Source: Intestinimonas butyriciproducens
Lineage (GTDB): Bacteria > Bacillota > Clostridia > Oscillospirales > Oscillospiraceae
DNA length: 64,000 nucleotides
Direction of reading: 5' to 3'
Assembly (NCBI RefSeq): GCF_004154955.1
Contig: NZ_CP011524.1
Coordinates: 2,914,001-2,978,000 of the forward strand
Shown here: one piece after another, positions 44,897 through 51,905 of the stretch
How the letters are laid out: each line of letters opens with the position of its first letter
Position numbering within the stretch: position 1 is the stretch's first letter
Notes under the pieces: model-generated
Seen by the model: the letters and a program-made list of their open reading frames with translations, nothing else
The model's database searches: none
Told to the model about the DNA's origin: nothing
Made by a program: the position numbers and the translations under genes

Positions 44897-47287
44897 TCAC
44901 CTCCACAAGAATTCAAGATTTGATTCACCCATAGAAAAGCCGGTCTCCGCACTGTAATGTCCGCTGAGTCCCAGCGCACCGCCCTGGAGGGGAATCAGGC
45001 TGTGCTCCTCGTTCAGACGGTCAATTTGATATTGGTACAGTGAGACGGTATAGGGCTTTGCCGCCTCCAAAAGAGAGCGCAGATAAAACGGGTCCCGTTG
45101 GGCTTTTTCACTGCATAAACCGGAAATGAGCGCTTCGCTTTCTTTGTAGGGGACTACCACGTCCGTGGTGTTTTCCTCAAAAACTTCAAAAAGGGTTCCG
45201 GCCAGCCGGAATGCCTGATTGAAATAATAAGGGTGCTCCTGAGCGTATTGGCCGTTCAGCGACAGAAGGGAAAACAGTGAGGGGCGGTCTTTTACACAGT
45301 AGTCATGGTGCCCCGCCGGTTCCCGGCGATACAGCGCCCGGTAATAGTATTCGATGGAAGCATCAGAATCCAAACGGTGCTGAAACTGTTCCGGGCGAGC
45401 TGCAAATTCCGCGATGAGTTCTTGGGTGGCGTCTTTGCCCAGCTGGATGTCTGGCAAATGGGAGAGGTTCTCCTGCTGGCACTCTACCAGATAGACCGGA
45501 GCCAGGACACCGGGCCTGGCCTCGCCGTTGCGGTTGCAGCGGCCCGCTGCCTGGACCACGCTGTCCATCCCGGCGGACAGGCGGATCACACAACCGAAGG
45601 AGATGTCCACCCCGGCCTCAATGACCTGGGTAGAGACACAGACTGTTTTTTGACTACTCTGCCCCAGAGCGCTTTTCAGCTTGTTCAGCGTGTCCCTCCG
45701 ATGGGTCACGCACATAGCGGCAGAAAGGGAAAACAGAGCGAAGCTCTTGTCCTTCAGGAGACTATACAGATGTTCTGATTGATTCTTCTTGTTGCAGACA
45801 ATCAGCAAACTATCGACATGCTCCAGCTTTTTTACGGCAAAATCAGCGATCTGTTCCAAGGACATTGATCCGACACTTTGAATATCTGTTCGCTGGAATA
45901 CTTGCCAAAGAGCGGGATTGTATGGGACAATATCACGGATCGGGCCATGGATTGGATGCTCGATCTGCTCCGTACAGGGTTGGGTGGCGGAACAGAGAAC
46001 CACTGTAACTCCGCAAATCTCCGCTAAAAAGTTAACCGCCAGAGAAAACAGAGACAACATTTTGCTGGGAACTGTCTGCACCTCATCGATGACGATAACG
46101 CTGTTACAAAGAGAATGAAACCGCCGGATACAAGTGGTTTTTCCAGAGAATAGGGTATTCAGCAGTTGAACCAGAGTAGTGATGATGACAGGGGCCTCCC
46201 AAGTCTCGGTAAGAAGTTCTCGCTTGTCCAGTTGCTCACTGTTTTCCTCTGTGCGAACCAGATTGGAGTGATGCTCCAAAATCAGGCTGTCGTCCTGAAT
46301 ATATTTTCTAATCTCCTTTGCGTTCTGATCCAAGATGCTGAGCAGGGGAGAGGTGAAGATGATACGCTGCTTTCGATGCCGGCGGGCGTGGGCGAGAGCA
46401 AATCGGAGGCTGGACAAGGTCTTGCCGCCGCCGGTTGGTACATTTAGACGGAATACGCCGCCGGGCTGTTCCGCCGCCTGTCCGCATTGGTTCGAGATTG
46501 TGCGTCGGGCCTGGTCAATGGGAGTTTTTGAGGGCAGCGTGTTCAGCTTTTCCTCTGTCTGTGTCAAAAGAGTGAACCACATCTGTTCCAGCTCCTCGCC
46601 GCTTCGGGCAGGAGGGAACACGACACCATTCATGGAGATTGCCGTATCCCGTCGGTCTCCCTCAATCACTGCGGAGAGCAGCAGGCGGGCGAGGAGCCCG
46701 GAGTAAAACGCTGTTTCCTGGTCATAACGTTCATCGCTGGCTTCCTCTCCAGTCATGGCGCAGATGTATTCCAGGACCGGTGTTAACTCTTTCAGGGCGG
46801 TTTGAAACCGTTGGTCAAGCTCCTCTTGGTTGATGCAGAAACGGAAAAAGTTATCCTTTGCCTCTTCATAGCCGATCTCTTTCTTAGTCAGTCGGTGCCG
46901 AAAACCGTTTTTTTGTTGGTCATCCACACAATCAAACAGACCGCCATGATGCCCGCCGACGGCTAAGGCCAACAGTTCAGCGGCGATGTCTGCCAGATCC
47001 TCTGGCGGCTCATGGTGATATCGCTCCAGAAGAAGACGTACTCCAGCGAAGGTGTGATTCACCGAGCCGCGTGTGCCAGCTCCATCCTTTATGTAGTCTT
47101 GGAACTGCTCTGAGTATTTTCCGAGATCATGCAACAGCCCCACCGCCTCCCCAGCGGCGGAGAGGCCAACGGGCTCCAGTGCCGCTGCCGCATATCTTGC
47201 GGTATTATGGCAGTGTTCACTGACCGATTGGACGGCGATTATTTTGTCAGATGGATCCCTCTGAATGTGTGCCAGGTAGCTTTCCAT
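44897..47287 (-). CDS. cas3: CRISPR effector helicase-nuclease Cas3
   Basis: Cas3 unwinds and degrades DNA marked by Cascade. The protein has 796 residues. The HD nuclease (1-230) shows SEHCHNTA near 23-30 and LLHDLGKYSEQF at 51-62. The SF2 helicase has NVPTGGGKTLSSLR (Walker A), IDEVQTVPSK (motif II, DEVQ in place of DEAD/DEVH), LCSATQP (motif III) and VQAAGRCNRNGEA (motif VI). I prefer ATG 47287; TTG 47302 is possible. It is the first gene of the cas operon. Confidence 0.95.
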   Translation of the reverse strand: MESYLAHIQRDPSDKIIAVQSVSEHCHNTARYAAAALEPVGLSAAGEAVGLLHDLGKYSEQFQDYIKDGAGTRGSVNHTFAGVRLLLERYHHEPPEDLADIAAELLALAVGGHHGGLFDCVDDQQKNGFRHRLTKKEIGYEEAKDNFFRFCINQEELDQRFQTALKELTPVLEYICAMTGEEASDERYDQETAFYSGLLARLLLSAVIEGDRRDTAISMNGVVFPPARSGEELEQMWFTLLTQTEEKLNTLPSKTPIDQARRTISNQCGQAAEQPGGVFRLNVPTGGGKTLSSLRFALAHARRHRKQRIIFTSPLLSILDQNAKEIRKYIQDDSLILEHHSNLVRTEENSEQLDKRELLTETWEAPVIITTLVQLLNTLFSGKTTCIRRFHSLCNSVIVIDEVQTVPSKMLSLFSLAVNFLAEICGVTVVLCSATQPCTEQIEHPIHGPIRDIVPYNPALWQVFQRTDIQSVGSMSLEQIADFAVKKLEHVDSLLIVCNKKNQSEHLYSLLKDKSFALFSLSAAMCVTHRRDTLNKLKSALGQSSQKTVCVSTQVIEAGVDISFGCVIRLSAGMDSVVQAAGRCNRNGEARPGVLAPVYLVECQQENLSHLPDIQLGKDATQELIAEFAARPEQFQHRLDSDASIEYYYRALYRREPAGHHDYCVKDRPSLFSLLSLNGQYAQEHPYYFNQAFRLAGTLFEVFEENTTDVVVPYKESEALISGLCSEKAQRDPFYLRSLLEAAKPYTVSLYQYQIDRLNEEHSLIPLQGGALGLSGHYSAETGFSMGESNLEFLWR

Positions 47288-47314
47288 TGGTCCCACTTCC
47301 AAATGCGTGATTTT

Positions 47315-47342
47315 ATTATAAAATACAACATCTGCTGTCCAA
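47315..47342 (-). promoter_or_regulatory. Proximal candidate cas promoter with a TGTCCA dyad
   Basis: On the minus strand TTGGAC (47337-47342), 16 bp and TATAAT (47315-47320) lie just before cas3. TGTCCA/TGGACA (47336-47341 and 47348-47353) overlaps the -35 box and could be an operator. Transcripts would start near 47308. Confidence 0.55.
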
Positions 47343-47407
47343 TAAACTGGACAATCTTTTGCCTCGGAAACAAATTTTAGATAATTGGAGATTGCCTTGA
47401 TGGCAAA

Positions 47408-47436
47408 ACTTTACCCTAGGGCCTCATTTTTGTCAA
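47408..47436 (-). promoter_or_regulatory. Distal candidate cas promoter
   Basis: On the minus strand a consensus TTGACA (47431-47436), 17-bp spacer and TAAAGT (47408-47413) would start transcription near 47401, giving a leader of about 114 nt before cas3. Its -35 box lies inside the predicted target of the CreR-like RNA. Confidence 0.6.
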
Positions 47437-47461
47437 CGTTTAACTCATCTTTTTCATTGAA
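47425..47461 (-). promoter_or_regulatory. Predicted Cascade target of the CreR-like RNA (PAM TTC)
   Basis: On the minus strand, TTC (47461-47459), the type I-C PAM, is followed by AATGAAAAAGATGAGTT. The first 11 bases are identical to the guide segment of the nearby RNA and 15 of the first 17 match. The 34-nt footprint would cover the TTGACA at 47431-47436. Confidence 0.65.
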
Positions 47462-47507
47462 TATAAAATGGTATTTGCAAAAAAATTTTACGTGATATAC
47501 TAAATTA

Positions 47508-47608
47508 GTCTCTGACAGATACAGCAGTTAGAGTGGATTGAAAAAATGAAAAAGAGGGGTTTCCCTAGCAAGACAAGGCGGCGATAGATTTTCTATCGCC
47601 GCTATTTT
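47508..47608 (+). ncRNA. CreR-like crRNA-mimic RNA, predicted autoregulator of the cas operon
   Basis: An extended -10 box (TGATATACT, 47493-47501) with a weak TTGCAA upstream (47475-47480) predicts a start near 47508. The RNA then shows a stem CTCTGAC/GTTAGAG (47510-47516 with 47527-47533), directly followed by TGGATTGAAAA (47534-47544), which differs from the array handle only at the last base. Next is a spacer-like segment beginning AATGAAAAAGAGGGG (47545 onward). An 11-bp terminator stem (47578-47588 with 47592-47602) and TATTTT end it. The layout stem-handle-guide equals a crRNA precursor with a divergent repeat. Its seed matches a TTC-flanked site over a cas promoter. CreR-type guides that repress cas genes through Cascade are known in other type I systems; function here is inferred. 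Confidence 0.68.
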
Positions 47609-47742
47609 AAGGTAAAACTTGACTTAGGTAAAGAAACTTCAACTATACAAGCCAGGTGTAAAGGGGTAAAATGGGCTTGTATTTCAGGGCGGAGTAAGTT
47701 AGGGCGGAATGGAGAGGACCAGGGGCGTAGTATGCCCTCTGC

Positions 47743-47775
47743 ACGGCTCTTGGCGGCTTTGCCGCTTAGAGCCGT
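47743..47775. other. Strong stem-loop of unknown role
   Basis: ACGGCTCT (47743-47750) pairs perfectly with AGAGCCGT (47768-47775), and inner GCGGC/GCCGC (47753-47757 and 47761-47765) extends it around a TTT loop. It lies in the 250-nt non-coding gap after the CreR-like RNA; the T-run of a terminator is missing. Confidence 0.4.
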
Positions 47776-47861
47776 GGCGTACCCCTTGTGGGTGCCGCCG
47801 GACCGGTTTGACCTGGAAGTAAATAGAGGTAGAATATATTTTTTAGAAAAGATGTACTTCA

Positions 47862-48343
47862 ATGTTAAAACAATATGAAAACCTTTTGCTCCATCTGGAC
47901 AAACTCCACCGCCACAACCGGCAGGGCAGCTTCAAACCCAGGGAGCGATATATGAGGCGATGAAACGCTTTTGCCGCTTTCTGGCGGAGCGGTACCGCTT
48001 TTCTGGACCGGCTCAGATTCCATTTGCGTAATACAGCCCGCGGGCATAAGCTGTTCGTTCCCGACAACCGTTTGACCCACGAGGCGATCAAGGACTTTCA
48101 GCGATTCCTGGCAGACAACCGGCCATTGGCCCAGGACCCAGACTCCGACCGGCCTATGACCTTTCACGGGCTGTGGCACACCCGGGCGGCGGAGCGGAGT
48201 GGTATCAGGAACGCATCCAAAAGGGGAGGAGCCCCTATCAGGCCAGGAAAGAGGTTGCTAAGCTGCTAGGACATGGCCGGGATGATGTGACCCGTATCTA
48301 CCTCGCTTCGCTGAAGAAGAAGGGAGGCGATGGGGATGGATAG
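47862..48343 (+). pseudogene. Tyrosine integrase remnant 1 (frameshifted)
   Basis: Pieces of a phage-type tyrosine recombinase are spread over different frames. An N-terminal piece starts MLKQYENLLLHLDKLHRH, then YEAMKRFCRFLAERYRF in another frame, a piece with RNTARGHKLFVPDNRLTHEAIKDFQRFLADN, and finally YQARKEVAKLLGHGRDDVTRIYLASL, which carries the LLGH and catalytic-Tyr region. HGLWHT replaces the expected HxLRHT. At least two frameshifts separate them, so no active enzyme can be made. Confidence 0.7.
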
Positions 48344-48527
48344 ACGTCCTACCTCCTATGATGACCTTCCCCTGACGCTGTCGGTGAGAGAACTGATGCC
48401 AATACTCTCCGTCGGCAGGAATACGGCCTATGAGCTGATACATTCCGGACAGATCAGAAGTGTTAGAATCGGCAGAAGAATCTGTATCCCCAAAGCGGAG
48501 GTTCTAAGGTTTTTGAAAAATAACTGA
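48336..48527 (+). CDS. Excisionase-like helix-turn-helix protein
   Basis: This 63-residue protein reads LTLSVRELMPILSVGRNTAYELIHSGQIRSVRIGRRICIPKAEVLRFL, a MerR/Xis-type winged HTH as in Tn916-family excisionases (YxxxxxGxIrsvriGrriripk). ATG 48336 has GGGAGG 8 nt upstream. It follows the first integrase remnant and appears intact. Both neighbouring integrases are broken, so it cannot drive excision unless an integrase acts in trans. Confidence 0.75.
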   Translation: MDRRPTSYDDLPLTLSVRELMPILSVGRNTAYELIHSGQIRSVRIGRRICIPKAEVLRFLKNN

Positions 48528-48625
48528 GTAACCCTAGAAATCAAGTGCCATTATATCGCATCCGAACGCCGGATGTGATATAATGGGTTTGTAACAGCGG
48601 GTACTCTATCCTGTTGGAAAAGAGT

Positions 48626-49432
48626 TTTTATGACAGGAAGCCTGCAAATTAAAAAGAATAAATATTGTGCCGTCCTATCTTGGCATGAAGGAGAAAAAGG
48701 ACAATAAGCGCAGAGCGGAAGCCTTTTTGAAGCAGGAGATGGACAAGCCGGAGAAGATCCAGGACCACCACTTGACCGGGACAAATCAGCCCCTTCCTGC
48801 CCTTTATGGAGCAGTGGCTGAACGAGGTGGAGAGGTATTCCATCCGCGTTACGACCTTGGAGCAATATAAGGCGGTGTTCCGCAACGTGATTTCAATATT
48901 CCCGACATTTCAGGACGTCACGCTGCGGGGATTGGCCCGAGGTCTGCGGCCTGAGATGGGAGTCGGTAGATTTTGAGAAAGGCACGATCTCCATCTGTCA
49001 TACTGCGGTGAGCAGCAAGAATGGCGTGATCTATGCCGATGCGACAAAGACACGGAGCAGCTGCCGTACCCTACCGCTGACAGCCTCCATGGCGGAGCAT
49101 CTGAGATGCGTGCAAAAGAGAAGGCGTTTCTTGGGGCTGCCTATGTGGACAGTAGATATGTGTGCGTGGGTCCGGACGGAGCTCCGCTGACGCCCAATGC
49201 GGTCTCTATGCACTTTCGGCGGATGATCCGGAAAAACGGCCTGCCTTACATTCGCTTCCACGGGCTGCGTTACAGCGTAGCCACACTGCTCCATAGCGCT
49301 GGACGGGACATTCAGGATATTCAGGGATGGCTGGGCCGCAGTGACATCTCCATCACCGCCAACATCTATTCGCACTTTCTCTACTCAGCAAAGCGGGATA
49401 TGGCGGATTCCATTGATGCAGCTTTAAGGTAA
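48626..49432 (+). pseudogene. Tyrosine integrase remnant 2 (multiple frameshifts and a deletion)
   Basis: Fragments include LQIKKNKYCAVLSWHEGEK (N-terminal arm-binding domain), NKRRAEAFLKQEMDKPEK, FMEQWLNEVERYSIRVTTLEQYK in another frame, and EKGTISICHTAVSSKNGVIYADATKTRSSCRTLPL. The C-terminal catalytic part is VSMHFRRMIRKNGLPYIRFHGLRYSVATLLHSAGRDIQDIQGWLGRSDISITANIYSHFL. HGLR retains the box II His and Arg; LGHS is changed to LGRS. At least three lesions are present. Its 3' end is 131 nt from the tRNA-Val 3' end, the normal place for the integrase of a tRNA-targeting island. Confidence 0.8.
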
Positions 49433-49524
49433 GGGTTACTGCCACGTTACTGACAGAAAAATCCCGCCTGTTAGAAATCCGTTAGAAATTTTAAGAAAGC
49501 AGCCCAAAAAGTTGGACAAAGAAG

Positions 49525-49562
49525 AAAACACCGTCAAAACCAAGCGGTTTTAACGGTGTTTT
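49525..49562 (-). terminator. Terminator of the tRNA operon
   Basis: AAAACACCGT/ACGGTGTTTT and inner AAAACC/GGTTTT form a long hairpin with one mismatch and an AAGC loop. The minus-strand reading continues TTCTTC. It directly follows the CCA end of tRNA-Val. Confidence 0.85.
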
Positions 49563-49586
49563 CTGGTGGAGACAACAGAACTCGAA
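49559..49586 (-). repeat. Right copy of the tRNA-Val 3'-end repeat (attachment site)
   Basis: It holds the last 23 bases of the intact tRNA-Val and five bases beyond, repeated at 37690-37717 with one mismatch. A TGTTAGAAAT..GTTAGAA motif lies 70 nt away at 49469-49488, as it does near the left copy. Confidence 0.7.
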
Positions 49587-49639
49587 TCTGTGACCTCTCG
49601 CGTGTGAGGCGAGCGCTCTACCAGCTGAGCTATGCCTCC
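49564..49639 (-). tRNA. tRNA-Val (anticodon CAC)
   Basis: The 76-nt gene starts GGAGGCATAGCTCAGCTGG and ends with encoded CCA. The anticodon stem CTCGC/GCGAG encloses the loop CTCACAC, and the T-loop TTCGAGT is present. It is the last gene of a three-tRNA operon. Confidence 0.96.
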
Positions 49640-49654
49640 ATATGGGGAACGTGT

Positions 49655-49729
49655 TGGTGACGCGTATGGGAATCGAACCCATGTTACCGCCGTGAAAGGG
49701 CGGTGTCTTAGCCGCTTGACCAACGCGCC
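49655..49729 (-). tRNA. tRNA-Glu (anticodon TTC)
   Basis: The 75-nt gene starts GGCGCGTTGGTCAAGCGG and ends with encoded CCA. The anticodon stem CCGCC/GGCGG encloses the loop CTTTCAC, and the T-loop is TTCGATT. Confidence 0.96.
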
Positions 49730-49756
49730 ATGGGGTGCGGTGCAGCTAGTGCTGCA

Positions 49757-49833
49757 TGGTAGCGGCACCTGGATTTGAACCGGGGACACTGCGGGTATGA
49801 ACCGCATGCTCTAGCCAACTGAGCTATGCCGCC
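49757..49833 (-). tRNA. tRNA-Met (anticodon CAT), elongator type
   Basis: The 77-nt gene starts GGCGGCATAGCTCAGTTGG and ends with encoded CCA. The anticodon stem TGCGG/CCGCA encloses TTCATAC. The 5' G pairs loosely with T before the A73 discriminator and the initiator three G-C pairs are missing, fitting elongator Met. Confidence 0.93.
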
Positions 49834-49863
49834 AAATAGGCCCCGACGAACAGGGCAAGAGTT

Positions 49864-49892
49864 AGTATACCCGATTTGTCCACGGTTGTCAA
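49864..49892 (-). promoter_or_regulatory. Consensus promoter of the tRNA Met-Glu-Val operon
   Basis: The minus strand reads TTGACA (49887-49892), 17 bp, TATACT (49864-49869). Transcription would start near 49857, 24 nt before tRNA-Met. Confidence 0.85.
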
Positions 49893-50019
49893 CAAGAAAT
49901 ATCTGATTTTTTAAAATTTTTCCGTCGCCGGGGAGGCCAAATTTTTGGGCCCGCCAGACAGCTCCTTTATTCAGCGGAAACGGCACTCCTGGGACCGCTT
50001 TCCAATATCGGGGCAGGCC

Positions 50020-50712
50020 CTAATCGATCTTGTAGCCCACTCCCCACACTGTTTTGATAAAGCGGGGGTCCCGGGAGGGCTCCCCCATTTTTTCCCTCAG
50101 GCGGCGGATATGCACCATTACAGTATTGTTCCGGTCCAGATACTTCTCGCCCCACACCGTCTCGAAGAGACGCTCGGCGGAGATGACCTGCCCCCGGTTT
50201 TCGCAGAGCATCCAAAGGATATCAAACTCGATGGGGGTAAGATTCAGCTCCTGGTCATAGAGCGTACATTCATGGGTGCTGCGGTTGATGACCAGACCGT
50301 TAAAGTCGATCACATCCCCTGTAGGCGGTTTCTCCGTCCCATTATAGCGGGTGTATCTCCGAAGCTGCGCCTTGACCCGCGCCACCAGCTCCAGCGGATT
50401 GAAGGGCTTGGTGATATAGTCGTCGGCCCCGATGGTGAGCCCGGTGATCTTGTCCATATCCGATCCTTTGGCCGTGAGCATGATCACAGGAAAATGGTAC
50501 TCCTTGCGGATCTCCCCACAAAGGACAAAACCGGACATGTCCGGGAGCATCACATCCAGCACGGCCAGATCCAGGCTCTGCGCCCGGACGCAGGCCAGCG
50601 CCTCCGCGGCTGTGCCGCAGGTAAAGACGGTGAATCCCTCGCTTTTGAGATAGACCCCTACCAGGTCCGCGATCTCCGGCTCGTCGTCCACCACCAGGAT
50701 ATTGGCCTCCAT
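50020..50712 (-). CDS. OmpR-family response regulator, VanR-like
   Basis: This 230-residue protein has a receiver domain with acidic pocket VVDDEPEIADLV, phospho-Asp in AVLDVMLPDMSG (about D53) and Lys in DDYITKPFNPLEL. A winged-helix output domain follows (THECTLYDQELNLTPIEFDILWMLCENRGQVISAERLFETVWGEKYLDRNNTVMVHIRRLREKM). From TGLTIGADDYITKPF to the end FIKTVWGVGYKI it is very close to VanR proteins. No sensor kinase and no vanHAX-type genes adjoin, so it is an orphan regulator, and resistance should not be inferred. RBS GAGGTGAG. Confidence 0.88.
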   Translation of the reverse strand: MEANILVVDDEPEIADLVGVYLKSEGFTVFTCGTAAEALACVRAQSLDLAVLDVMLPDMSGFVLCGEIRKEYHFPVIMLTAKGSDMDKITGLTIGADDYITKPFNPLELVARVKAQLRRYTRYNGTEKPPTGDVIDFNGLVINRSTHECTLYDQELNLTPIEFDILWMLCENRGQVISAERLFETVWGEKYLDRNNTVMVHIRRLREKMGEPSRDPRFIKTVWGVGYKID

Positions 50713-50798
50713 ATCTCTCACCTCTTCCCGGATATTATATCCACCGGGGCGCAGGCAAGTCAACGCCTCCTGAGAAAAGATAAGAAAATCATAAGGTT

Positions 50799-51038
50799 TT
50801 AGAAGAGCCATTTGAGAAGGCCGGCGCACAGCAGGGCCGCCCCCGCCGGAATGAGGTTCTCCCACCGGAAGGGCCGGTCCAGGAGCCCCTTGACCAGCAG
50901 CACCACGGCGGCCAGATTCAAAAACCAGGGCAGCAGGCCGAAGAGAATGGCAAACGGCAGCCCGATCAGCAGCAGCGCCACGCTGACGAGCGCCACCCCC
51001 ACCACACACAGAATACTCAACGTAAGCAGCGTGATCAT
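50799..51038 (-). CDS. Small membrane protein, unknown function
   Basis: The 79 residues are almost wholly hydrophobic, with two or three membrane segments: MITLLTLSILCVVGVALVSVALLLIGLPFAILFGLLPW and the following LNLAAVVLLVKGLLD...LIPAGAALLCAGLLKWLF. ATG 51038 has AAAGGAGGGAAC upstream. I do not recognise a family. It lies between the response regulator and the DNA-repair pair, with 86 nt to each. Confidence 0.65.
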   Translation of the reverse strand: MITLLTLSILCVVGVALVSVALLLIGLPFAILFGLLPWFLNLAAVVLLVKGLLDRPFRWENLIPAGAALLCAGLLKWLF

Positions 51039-51124
51039 CGTAAGTTCCCTCCTTTGTGTTGGTCCTATCCTACCATTCTTCTCTGAAACCACCATAAAGG
51101 CAAGATTAAAAATAGGTAAAATCG

Positions 51125-51895
51125 TTATCGCTCTCCCAGCCCCGGCTCAGTCTGGAACTCGGTCATGGTGTTCCAGTAGCGTTTGGGCATATGGGTCATA
51201 CGGCACTTGGGATGATAGCGTCCCTCGATGGAGACGGTATCGTAGAACCGCCGCCATAGCCTGCGGTAATCCAGCTCCGTCTCCCCCGGCGCGCCGGCAC
51301 AAAACGCCTCCAGCGGTACAATGGCCCACCGCCCCGGCTGGTAAAACAGCGCCTCCCGGTGTGTGCGGTCGTAGATGACGAACCGCTCTCCGGAGTACCG
51401 GGCGCAGAAGTGGGGCCGCAGCAGGGGGAGGACCCGGTTTTTAGGCTCGATCTCCGCCGTCAGCACGCCGCCCTGTTCGGAGAAACGGAGGAAGCCCTGT
51501 AGCTGGTGAGCCTCGCCCTTCAGATGGGTCAGAGCAGTCACCAGCGGCGCCACCCGCGGGTCCGTCAGGTCCCGCACCACAGCGGGGCCGATCCGGTACC
51601 CCAGCCGGACAAACGCATAGATCCGCTCCTCCTTTTCGGGCATACAGGTGAGGAAGCCACGGGTCACCATGCGCTGTGCGTCCAGCGAGATCCTCTGGCT
51701 GAGAGAGCGGTACACCCGCCCGGCATGGGCTTCCTCGGTCTCCACCGCCCGTTCGGGATAGAGGGAGATGCGGGGATCCTCCGGCGTGGAGAAGCTCACA
51801 GGCAGTTCTTTTCGGACGTAGCTCTCATAGATACAGGTGAGGAAACCCGCATAAGAGCCGTCATAGAGATAGGCAAAGGGCGTTCCGTGGTCCAT
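51125..51895 (-). CDS. TIGR03915-family putative DNA repair protein
   Basis: This 256-residue protein starts FAYLYDGSYAGFLTCIYESYVRKELPVSF and ends YDTVSIEGRYHPKCRMTHMPKRYWNTMTEF, both typical of TIGR03915 (DUF4130) proteins that always accompany a radical-SAM partner. PKRYW and the basic residues may bind nucleic acid. ATG 51895 has AAGGAGG upstream and is 10 nt after the radical-SAM stop, giving an operon. The family is proposed to act in DNA modification or repair with the partner; the chemistry is unknown. Confidence 0.85.
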   Translation of the reverse strand: MDHGTPFAYLYDGSYAGFLTCIYESYVRKELPVSFSTPEDPRISLYPERAVETEEAHAGRVYRSLSQRISLDAQRMVTRGFLTCMPEKEERIYAFVRLGYRIGPAVVRDLTDPRVAPLVTALTHLKGEAHQLQGFLRFSEQGGVLTAEIEPKNRVLPLLRPHFCARYSGERFVIYDRTHREALFYQPGRWAIVPLEAFCAGAPGETELDYRRLWRRFYDTVSIEGRYHPKCRMTHMPKRYWNTMTEFQTEPGLGER

Positions 51896-51905
51896 AAGGG
51901 CCTCC

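Noticed and set aside
47520-47560. Second CRISPR array upstream of cas3
   Set aside because: Only one handle-like copy is present and its stem is unrelated in sequence to the repeat; a single guide RNA fits better than an array.
47602-47862. 86-codon minus-strand ORF between the small RNA and the integrase remnant
   Set aside because: It covers the stem-loop and the terminator flank, lacks a ribosome-binding site and resembles no family I know.
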